A stretch of DNA of 5,465 bases from Anaerolineales bacterium (lineage in GTDB: Bacteria > Chloroflexota > Anaerolineae > Anaerolineales > UBA4823), in the NCBI GenBank assembly GCA_016932955.1, contig JAFGBV010000190.1, forward strand, positions 1 through 5,465, given 5' to 3'. Below are positions 1 to 5,465 of the stretch, piece by piece. Each line of letters starts with the position of its first letter. The first letter of the stretch is position 1. The notes beneath the pieces were generated by a model. The model saw only the letters and a list, made by a program, of their open reading frames with translations, ran no database searches and had not been told where the DNA came from. Both the position numbers and the translations under genes were made by a program.

Positions 1-1953
1 AATGCTCCATCGCAAGATGCCACTGCCGATGCTCTGCTCACCGCCCACATCCGTTACCAGGGTTTCCAGGGTAATATCCGCGCCACCACTCGTCCTGTTA
101 GTTTTGACCCGAACGCTTTCAGCCAGTTGATGAAGCTTCCCGAGTTTGCTGTCTGGCGCGATTCCGGAGGCGTCATGGTCAGCGATGACCTCAGTAGCCG
201 GGCTGTCCGCCGATTTTACGACCCTACCGGTGAGACCTATAACGGAAAATTCATCGCTCTGGAAGCTTTTCTCGCTGGGAACGATTTGCTTTACCTGGGC
301 AATTACGCTTCTGGCACTGAGGTCGATTCGTATACCAACATTATTGACACCCTGATCTTCTTCACGCAAAAATATCGCGAGGATCCCGTCTTTGCCCAGC
401 GCGTTGACGAGTCCGTCTTGCGCATTCTCGCCTTAAAATACCGCATGTATGGCGATACGTTTACGCTGTCTGGTACGCTCAAAGACCCTGCTGGTCTAAA
501 TCAGCTTGGTATCTCTAGCCAGGTCACCTTTGATACTTCTCGCCAGGCTGCCACGCTGATCAGTCCCTCTATGGAAGAACTGAACGATGCCCTTCCAACT
601 CCACCCAGCCGCAACGATAAAATCGTGTTCATTACCGACAGCCGCGTCTACCAACAATGCGCCAACTGCCGTCAGGAGAACATACCTAAAGTACCTGCCC
701 TGGCTGATGCGGTGTTGCGTTTTTACAGTGGCACTGGTCAGGTTCTCCTAAGCAATCTAACATCCTATTCTTTTGCTGACCTGCAACAATTGCTTGATAC
801 AGGTACCGGGATATTACAAATCGAGAATGACCTTCGCCAGGCGCGTTGGATCGTCTTTGCCATGCAAGATATCACTGCCGCTGTCCCCACCTCTTATGCC
901 CTGCGTAATTTCCTCGACCAGCGCCCAGATCTCTACCAGCAGAAGAACCTGATCGTCTTCGCCCTTAACGCCCCCTACTATCTGGATGCGACAGAAATAT
1001 CAAAACTTACTGCGTATTATGGTTTATACAGCCGCTCTGAAAAATTTATCGAGGTAGCTGCCCGCCTCTTATTCAAGGAAATCCAACCAACTGGTTTCTT
1101 ACCTGTATCGGTGCCAGGCGTTGGCTATGATCTTTACGAAGCCACGTCCCCTGATCCTGATATCACCATCCAGCTTTTCGAAGATAACGCTGCCAATACC
1201 AGTGTATCTGAAACCCAGACCCCTGAAGCCACTCCTGCCATCTTCACTTATCGTATCGGTGACACCATTTCTGTCCGTGTCGACGCTATTCTTGACCACA
1301 ACGGCCATATTGTTCCCGATAACACCATCGTTCGCTTCATTCTCACCTACAGCGGTGATGTTCTCCCCTCTCAAGCAGTTGATGCGCCTACGCTGCAAGG
1401 CATTGCCAGCGCCACCTTCCGCGTCGACCAGTCTGGCACGCTTTCTATCCGCGCCGAAAGTGACCCTGCCACTCAGTCAACCATCCTTACTTTCGATGTT
1501 CCTCCCGAAAACCCCACTGAGACCCCCGCGCAGACCACCGCGGAACCTACCATAACGCCATCGCCCACTGAGACACCCACCCAGACGCCTACCATGACAG
1601 CCACATCAGTGGCTGAAATACCGCCCCCGCCGCGTGGTACTGTAAACGTGAGTGACTGGCTTGCCGCGTTGATCGTCGCCGGAGGCCTGAGCGGTGGAAA
1701 TTATTGGTTGGCGAGTCGTAAAGTCGGTCTGCGCTGGGCAGTGCGGGCTGGCTTTTTGGCCCTGATCGGTGGAATGCTGGCTTATTCCTACCTGGCTGTC
1801 GGCTTGCCCGGTTCTCAAGACTTGATTCAATCTTCTGGTTTAGGTGGAATCACCCTTGCCACGTTGGCAGGTGCAATTTTGGGAGCTGCTGGGGCCTGGA
1901 CCTGGTATGCCCTGGAGAACAAGCCAAAACGTCCCGTTTCTTCAACGAACTAA
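1..1953 (+). CDS. Membrane-anchored extracellular glycoside hydrolase family 3 protein (5' partial), NagZ/beta-glucosidase-like
   Basis: The frame is open from the first base to a TAA at 1951-1953, so this is the last 650 or so residues of a longer protein; the start is outside the window. The visible part begins in the GH3 TIM barrel: a TAHIRYQG strand (His at 46-48) and then GGVMVSDDLS, which matches the GH3 active-site signature, with the likely nucleophile Asp at 184-186. ALEAFLAGNDLLYL (about 283-324) closes the barrel. An alpha/beta GH3 C-terminal-type domain follows (about 550-1140), ending in GFLPVSVPGVGYDL. Next come an Ig/Big-like beta domain (about 1240-1506), a Thr/Pro-rich linker (about 1501-1635) and three hydrophobic helices (about 1657-1710, 1738-1800, 1843-1911). 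The basic loop SRKVGLR after helix 1 and the basic tail KPKR place the enzyme outside the cell and the C-terminus inside. GH3 members cleave terminal beta-glucosides or beta-N-acetylglucosamine; SDDL resembles NagZ types, but the substrate cannot be told here. The acid/base loop is not visible. Confidence 0.88.
   Translation, partial: NAPSQDATADALLTAHIRYQGFQGNIRATTRPVSFDPNAFSQLMKLPEFAVWRDSGGVMVSDDLSSRAVRRFYDPTGETYNGKFIALEAFLAGNDLLYLGNYASGTEVDSYTNIIDTLIFFTQKYREDPVFAQRVDESVLRILALKYRMYGDTFTLSGTLKDPAGLNQLGISSQVTFDTSRQAATLISPSMEELNDALPTPPSRNDKIVFITDSRVYQQCANCRQENIPKVPALADAVLRFYSGTGQVLLSNLTSYSFADLQQLLDTGTGILQIENDLRQARWIVFAMQDITAAVPTSYALRNFLDQRPDLYQQKNLIVFALNAPYYLDATEISKLTAYYGLYSRSEKFIEVAARLLFKEIQPTGFLPVSVPGVGYDLYEATSPDPDITIQLFEDNAANTSVSETQTPEATPAIFTYRIGDTISVRVDAILDHNGHIVPDNTIVRFILTYSGDVLPSQAVDAPTLQGIASATFRVDQSGTLSIRAESDPATQSTILTFDVPPENPTETPAQTTAEPTITPSPTETPTQTPTMTATSVAEIPPPPRGTVNVSDWLAALIVAGGLSGGNYWLASRKVGLRWAVRAGFLALIGGMLAYSYLAVGLPGSQDLIQSSGLGGITLATLAGAILGAAGAWTWYALENKPKRPVSSTN
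1513..1574 (+). repeat. 11-bp direct repeat in the Thr/Pro linker region
   Basis: The string CCCACTGAGAC occurs at 1513-1523 and again at 1564-1574, 51 bp (17 codons) apart and in the same frame. Both copies encode the P-T-E-T step of the linker and each is soon followed by a CAGAC. The stretch reads as a low-complexity Thr/Pro/Glu stalk of the kind that expands and shrinks by slippage or unequal exchange. It is part of the GH3 gene, not a mobile or regulatory element. Confidence 0.55.
1942..1953. other. 12-bp overlap of convergent gene ends (GH3 and kinase)
   Basis: The GH3 gene ends with TAA at 1951-1953 on the + strand, while the kinase gene on the - strand ends with TGA at 1944-1942. The last three sense codons plus stop of each gene therefore share the same 12 bp in opposite directions. 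There is no room for a terminator between the genes, and I see no GC-rich hairpin followed by a T-run on either side. Transcripts from both sides probably run into each other. Confidence 0.9.
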
Positions 1954-2931
1954 ACTCACAATAAAGCTGAATATAATCAGGCCGGCTGTGATCCACAACA
2001 AGGTCTGCTCGCGCGGCGCTTCGAGGACCGCCCGCAAGGATGGTGGCGTCGGCTTTCGGATGGGTGTAATCGGCGGCGTCCAGTTACCCAGCAGCGACTG
2101 GCGAAAGGTCTCTACATCTTGAGGGCGTTCAGTCGGATGCAAGTTCATCGCCCAAACGACCGCTCGCTCGACACGACCGCTGATCTCCGAATTGATCTGC
2201 CGCGGCATGACCAGCACTTCTGGATTCAGGAATCGTTCCCGCGCCTCGGCTGGCGGTTGGTTGGTAAGCAGATGATAGAGTGTAGCACCAAAAGAATACA
2301 CATCGCTGCGCACGTCCGTATGACCGGCATCTCCCCCGTACTGTTCCAGCGGTGTATACAGCGCTGTACCTCTGCCCTGTAATATCGTGATCGTCATTTC
2401 CTCCGAAGCCAGGATCTTAACCAGCCCAAAATCGACCAGTTTGAGCAGTCCGCTGGGTGTTAACTTGAGATTGCTCGGCTTGATATCCCGGTGTAGGATC
2501 GGCGGTTCCTGGCTGTGCAGGTAGGTTAGCGCATCCGCCAGTTGGCTCGCCCAGGCCAATACTTCACTTTCAGACAAAAACTTGCCAGACTGCCGGGCTT
2601 CCGTCATCAGCGTGCGCAGATCTTTGCCCGGCACGAAATCCATGATCAGGTAATCACGCCCGCCAACTGAAAAGAAATCGGATACTTTGGGCAGGTTGGG
2701 GTGATCCAGGCGCGCCAACACCGTAGCTTCGCGAAAGAATTGATCGCGAGCCTGGCGCAGCATCTCGGGAGGTAAGGATTTGTCGTGCTCGACTTCTTTC
2801 AGGGCACACTGGCGACCTTCCAAACGTAAGTCGTCTGCCAGATAAATGCTGCCCATCCCACCCTGCCCAATGACGCGCAGGATCTTGTAGCGACTCCTCA
2901 GGACTTCTCCTGATCGTAATGGCGTGAGCAT
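1942..2931 (-). CDS. Hanks-type serine/threonine protein kinase with a single C-terminal membrane anchor
   Basis: The 329-residue product has a complete eukaryotic-type kinase domain at about residues 15-282. Visible motifs are the glycine loop GQGGMGSIY (22-30), the ATP-binding Lys in ALKEV (K45), the helix-C Glu in FFREA (E68), the catalytic loop HRDIKPSN (147-154, D149 and N154), DFG (167-169) and SDVYSFG (209-215, with the helix-F Asp). The Arg of HRD makes it an RD kinase, so activation-loop phosphorylation is likely. The usual APE is replaced by PLEQ (194-197), which keeps the Glu. A short Pro-rich linker (about 286-297) leads to one hydrophobic helix (about 312-328) at the very C-terminus. 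The kinase would sit in the cytoplasm, tail-anchored, without PASTA or other outer sensor domains. The ATG at 2931-2929 has GGAG 8 nt upstream and leaves only a short N-terminal lead before the glycine loop. The gene lies 66 bp after an ABC exporter gene on the same strand. Its substrates are unknown. Confidence 0.93.
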   Translation of the reverse strand: MLTPLRSGEVLRSRYKILRVIGQGGMGSIYLADDLRLEGRQCALKEVEHDKSLPPEMLRQARDQFFREATVLARLDHPNLPKVSDFFSVGGRDYLIMDFVPGKDLRTLMTEARQSGKFLSESEVLAWASQLADALTYLHSQEPPILHRDIKPSNLKLTPSGLLKLVDFGLVKILASEEMTITILQGRGTALYTPLEQYGGDAGHTDVRSDVYSFGATLYHLLTNQPPAEARERFLNPEVLVMPRQINSEISGRVERAVVWAMNLHPTERPQDVETFRQSLLGNWTPPITPIRKPTPPSLRAVLEAPREQTLLWITAGLIIFSFIVSLVR

Positions 2932-2939
2932 ATGCTCTT

Positions 2940-2943
2940 CTCC
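2940..2943 (-). promoter_or_regulatory. Shine-Dalgarno site of the kinase gene
   Basis: On the - strand the sequence reads GGAGAAGAGCAT directly before the ATG, giving GGAG with an 8-nt spacer. This is a good ribosome-binding site and supports the start at 2931 over internal Met codons (M26, M57), which would cut off the glycine loop. Confidence 0.7.
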
Positions 2944-2964
2944 GCTGGCGTTGCGGATATTGAT

Positions 2965-2970
2965 ATTATA
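2965..2970 (-). promoter_or_regulatory. Candidate -10 box of a kinase-gene promoter
   Basis: A perfect TATAAT lies on the - strand in the 66-bp gap between the ABC gene and the kinase gene, preceded by TGGG, close to an extended -10. The expected transcription start would be near 2958, giving a leader of about 27 nt that includes the Shine-Dalgarno site. No good -35 box is seen: at a 17-bp spacing the hexamer is TCACGC (2993-2988), a poor match to TTGACA. The spot suits a promoter, but one AT-rich hexamer is weak evidence and activity is inferred. Confidence 0.4.
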
Positions 2971-2983
2971 CCCAGTTATTGGT

Positions 2984-2993
2984 TCACGCGTGA
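2984..2993. promoter_or_regulatory. 10-bp perfect palindrome TCACGCGTGA, possible operator
   Basis: TCACGCGTGA is its own reverse complement and lies in the gap upstream of the kinase gene, exactly where the -35 region of the candidate promoter would fall (17 bp from TATAAT). A dimeric regulator could bind here. It has no loop and no T-run, so it is not a terminator. A 10-bp palindrome can arise by chance, so this is suggestive only. Confidence 0.25.
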
Positions 2994-2997
2994 CTGT

Positions 2998-4818
2998 TTA
3001 TGAAGCTGCTTGAGATACAGTTTCAAATGGATTGTATTCCAGTTCGCGCTCGTGCCGGAATTGCTGTGTGTACAGACGGTAATAATGCCCATGACTGCGC
3101 AGCAGTTCAGCATGTGTGCCCATCTCCGCAATCTTTCCACTCTCGATCACCAGGATTCGGTCAGCGCGCTTGATCGTCGACAAGCGGTGAGCGATGATGA
3201 AGCTGGTCCGTCCTTTCATCAAGTGTTCCATGCCTCGTTGGATCAATGCTTCCGTCAGAGTATCCACTGAGCTGGTCGCCTCATCCATGATAAACAACTC
3301 AGGCTTAGCCAGGACTGCCCTTGCTAGGCTGATCAATTGCTTCTGCCCCACCGACAAGAGATTTCCTCCTTCGCCTACCTGTTCATCATAACCGTGCTCA
3401 AAATTCACGATGAAATCGTGCGCGCCAGCCAGTTTCGCTGCCTCCTCAATTTCCTCTTTCGTCGCATTCAGGCGCCCGTATTGCAAATTTTCCCGGATCG
3501 TTCCCGAAAACAGGTGTGGGGTTTGCAGCACAATACCCACCCGCGATTGGATGGAGTGCAAAGTATATTCTGTATAGTCGCGTTGGTTGATGCGAATAAC
3601 CCCATTCTTAGGTTCGTAGAATCGGCACAACAGGTTCACAATTGTGCTCTTCCCGCCGCCTGTCGGACCCACCAACGCAATCCTTTCACCTGCTTTGACC
3701 TTCAGGTTGAAATCGGTCAGCACAGGCTTCTTGTCTTCATAGTAAAAGTCCACATGGTCGAATTCGATCTCGCCTCGGATCGTCTCCGCTGCCACCGCGT
3801 CTGGGCGGTCATGCACCTCCGAGGGTGAGTCCAGCAGCGTAAATATACGCTCTGCCGATGCTACTGAGTGCTGTATCTCCGCATACACTCTCGCCAGGTC
3901 CTGAACCGGCCAGATCATAAAAGTCAGGTAGGAGACGAATGCTTGAATACCGCCGATTGTCATTAACCCTACCGAAGCCTGCAAACCGCCATAGTAGATG
4001 ATAATCCCCAGCACCAACGAGGATATGATTTGTACAGATGGCAGGAACAACGCCGACAGCCACGCCGCCCGGTAACTGGCTTTGTACATCTGCCCGGTCA
4101 GTCCCTCGAATTCACGCAGGTTCTCATCCTCTCGTCCCAACGCCTTGACTACACGCACACCGGTGATATTCTCATTATATGCGCCCGTGATGCGCGAATT
4201 CGCTCGCCGCGAATTACGAAATTCCACCAGGATACGCTTGCGGAACTGGATCGCAATCACCACCAGCACCGGGATCATCCCTAACACGATCAGTGCCAGG
4301 CGCCAATTGATTACCATCATGAAGATGGTCGATGTGGTTATATTCATCAGTGCCCAGGTGATATCGAGCAATCCCCACGTCACCAATTCTGAGACGCGGC
4401 CCGTATCCGATGTCACTCTTGCCATTAACCGCCCGACCGAAGTCTGACTGTAAAACGCCAGCGAAAGGTCCTGCAGATGGTTGAACATCGACTTGCGCAA
4501 ATCATACTGCACGCGCTCACCCAACACGCCTGCCAGGAAGATGAACGTGAACACCAGGGCAGACTGGACGATAATAAAAGCCCCATAGATCGTAACGATC
4601 CTGATCAGCGCTTCCCGATCGCCTGCCATGATGCCCTGGTCAACGATACCCTTATTCAAATAGGTAAAGAATGCATCCAGCCCTGAAGTGAACGCGATCG
4701 CCACCCAGAAACCGATCATCCATTTCCAATAGGGTCGCATCAAGCCAATGATCCGGCGCAGAGTGCTGCCGGTCAATTGACTGGTATATTCCTCATCATC
4801 TAGGTCGATATCTGCCAT
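2998..4818 (-). CDS. ABC exporter half-transporter, catalytic-site subunit of a heterodimer (complete)
   Basis: The 606-residue product has the normal length and order of a fused half-exporter: an acidic N-terminal tail, a six-helix type IV membrane domain (helices at roughly 33-53, 72-99, 145-170, 173-192, 255-277, 286-305), then the nucleotide-binding domain (about 349-585). Visible motifs are Walker A GPTGGGKST (384-392), Q-loop Gln in VLQTPHLF (Q432), X-loop VGEGG, signature LSVGQ (488-492), Walker B LFIMDE (508-513) with catalytic Glu E513, D-loop SSVD (516-519) and switch His H544. The signature has Val in place of the first Gly of LSGGQ. With the neighbouring half-transporter it should form a heterodimer that uses ATP to export lipids, drugs, peptides or other compounds; the substrate is not readable. 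The ATG at 4818-4816 has GAGAG 6 nt upstream. The gene follows the other ABC gene by 19 bp, so they are one operon and possibly translationally coupled. Confidence 0.95.
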   Translation of the reverse strand: MADIDLDDEEYTSQLTGSTLRRIIGLMRPYWKWMIGFWVAIAFTSGLDAFFTYLNKGIVDQGIMAGDREALIRIVTIYGAFIIVQSALVFTFIFLAGVLGERVQYDLRKSMFNHLQDLSLAFYSQTSVGRLMARVTSDTGRVSELVTWGLLDITWALMNITTSTIFMMVINWRLALIVLGMIPVLVVIAIQFRKRILVEFRNSRRANSRITGAYNENITGVRVVKALGREDENLREFEGLTGQMYKASYRAAWLSALFLPSVQIISSLVLGIIIYYGGLQASVGLMTIGGIQAFVSYLTFMIWPVQDLARVYAEIQHSVASAERIFTLLDSPSEVHDRPDAVAAETIRGEIEFDHVDFYYEDKKPVLTDFNLKVKAGERIALVGPTGGGKSTIVNLLCRFYEPKNGVIRINQRDYTEYTLHSIQSRVGIVLQTPHLFSGTIRENLQYGRLNATKEEIEEAAKLAGAHDFIVNFEHGYDEQVGEGGNLLSVGQKQLISLARAVLAKPELFIMDEATSSVDTLTEALIQRGMEHLMKGRTSFIIAHRLSTIKRADRILVIESGKIAEMGTHAELLRSHGHYYRLYTQQFRHERELEYNPFETVSQAAS

Positions 4819-4824
4819 AAGCTG

Positions 4825-4829
4825 CTCTC
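4825..4829 (-). promoter_or_regulatory. Shine-Dalgarno site of the complete ABC gene
   Basis: GAGAG lies on the - strand 6 nt before the ATG at 4818, within the 19-bp gap after the TAG of the upstream ABC gene. It supports this start and fits tight co-expression of the two subunits. The match to the anti-Shine-Dalgarno sequence is moderate. Confidence 0.5.
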
Positions 4830-4837
4830 AATATGCT

Positions 4838-5465
4838 CTATACTGCGGTAGCAATTTCCTGCTCCAACTCGTCTTCGATGCGTGTCTGCAAGTCGTAGAT
4901 GCGCTGATACATGCCTTCCTGATTGACCAATTCGGCGTGGGTGCCCATCTGGATGATGCGGCCTTTGTCCAGCACCAGGATCAGGTTTGCATTCATCACA
5001 CTTTGAATGCGGTGTGCGATGATAAAGGTCGTGCGGTCTTGCATCAGGCATTGCATCTCCTCACGGATAGTTGCCTCTGTCTCTGTATCCACCGAAGAAG
5101 TCGAATCATCCAGGATCAACAGCCGCGGGTTCTTTAGCAGTGTGCGCGCAATCGCCACCCGCTGCTTCTGCCCGCCCGATAGGGTCACACCCTTCTCACC
5201 TACCAGGGTAGCATAACCATCCGGGAAGGACACGATCACATCATGGATTGCTGCCGTCCTCGCTGCATTTTCCACTTCCTCTTGCGGCACGTCTCGCCCC
5301 ACTCCATAGGTGATGTTCTCACGAATTGATCGCGAGAACAGGAATGGCTCCTGCTCGACAATACCCACCATGCTGCGTAGGTAGCTCTTCGGGTAATCCT
5401 TGAGTTCCACGCCGTCCAATTTCACGCTGCCCGTTGTGTAATCATAGAAACGTGGCAACAAATTC
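4838..5465 (-). CDS. ABC exporter half-transporter, degenerate-site subunit (partial: C-terminal part of NBD only)
   Basis: The frame is open to the window edge, so the membrane domain and Walker A lie beyond it. The first visible residues, NLLPRFYD, are those that normally follow Walker A. Visible motifs are Q-loop Gln in IVEQEPFLFS (codon 5351-5353), X-loop LVGEKG, a canonical signature LSGGQ (5168-5182), Walker B LLILDD, D-loop SSVD and switch His in IIAHR (codon 5012-5014). The catalytic Glu after Walker B is Asp (codon 5105-5107, GAT), as in the degenerate-site subunits of heterodimeric exporters such as TM287 or LmrC. Unlike TM287 as I recall it, the switch His is kept. The stop is TAG at 4840-4838. 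The C-terminal tail is Glu-rich (IEDELEQEIA). It is the partner of the ABC gene 19 bp downstream. Confidence 0.94.
   Translation of the reverse strand, partial: NLLPRFYDYTTGSVKLDGVELKDYPKSYLRSMVGIVEQEPFLFSRSIRENITYGVGRDVPQEEVENAARTAAIHDVIVSFPDGYATLVGEKGVTLSGGQKQRVAIARTLLKNPRLLILDDSTSSVDTETEATIREEMQCLMQDRTTFIIAHRIQSVMNANLILVLDKGRIIQMGTHAELVNQEGMYQRIYDLQTRIEDELEQEIATAV

Noticed and set aside
127..132. TTG-ATG as a true start of the GH3 gene
   Set aside because: The same frame is open back to base 1 and encodes GH3 barrel sequence (TAHIRYQGFQGN), so the true start lies before the window.
1121..1555. 144-residue open frame on the + strand inside the GH3 gene
   Set aside because: It lies in another frame over a well-supported domain region; its product is a Ser/Pro/Leu-rich run typical of a shifted frame and it has no recognisable motif.
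1954..2000. Possible terminator near the end of the GH3 gene (GCCGGC at about 1981-1986)
   Set aside because: The 6-bp palindrome has no loop, no extended stem and no T-run, and it lies within kinase coding sequence.
3337..3828. 163-residue + strand open frame opposite the complete ABC gene
   Set aside because: It is antisense to the conserved NBD motifs of the ABC exporter, and its translation shows no family features.
4800..5051. 83-residue - strand open frame across the junction of the two ABC genes
   Set aside because: It overlaps the end of the partial ABC gene in another frame; its His/Arg/Pro-rich product is a shadow of the conserved NBD coding sequence.
5105..5110. Asp-Asp at Walker B as a sign of a decaying gene
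   Set aside because: All other motifs are intact and the partner subunit carries the matching change in its signature, as in known working heterodimeric exporters.
5459..5461. TTG as a start for a short NBD-only protein
   Set aside because: The frame runs on to the window edge, and the residues NLLPRFYD normally follow Walker A, so this is a truncated view of a full half-transporter.

Overview
The window holds four protein-coding genes and almost no intergenic space. The moderate GC content and the kinds of genes suggest a member of the Chloroflexota, most likely an Anaerolineae-type bacterium. The pointers are a GH3 enzyme whose catalytic part lies outside the cell and is tied to the membrane by a C-terminal Thr/Pro-rich stalk and three helices, and a small Ser/Thr kinase with a GTALYTPLEQY activation segment. 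This placement is inferred from remembered family resemblance, not from a search.

Layout. On the + strand, positions 1-1953 carry the 3' part of a large glycoside hydrolase family 3 protein whose start lies before the window. On the - strand, reading from the right edge leftwards, there are three genes: the C-terminal half of an ABC exporter half-transporter (5465-4838, cut by the window edge just after its Walker A), a complete second ABC half-transporter (4818-2998), and a complete membrane-anchored Ser/Thr protein kinase (2931-1942). The two ABC genes are 19 bp apart. The kinase starts 66 bp after the second ABC gene, and that gap contains a good -10 box and a short perfect palindrome. The kinase and GH3 genes converge, and their 3' ends overlap by 12 bp.

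How the genes work together. The two ABC proteins are almost certainly the two halves of one heterodimeric exporter. The upstream half has Asp where the catalytic Glu should be (LILDDS) but an intact LSGGQ; the downstream half has the catalytic Glu (MDEATS) but an altered LSVGQ signature. In a head-to-tail NBD dimer this pairs all the weak parts in one site and all the good parts in the other. The kinase could be co-transcribed with the exporter, run from its own promoter, or both; a regulatory link is only suggested by position. The GH3 gene is a separate transcription unit. I see no RNA genes, mobile elements, CRISPR arrays or convincing terminators. The window looks like ordinary chromosomal content rather than a new system; the items worth a second look are the asymmetric exporter, the exporter-kinase junction, the overlapping gene ends and the CxxC in the extracellular enzyme.
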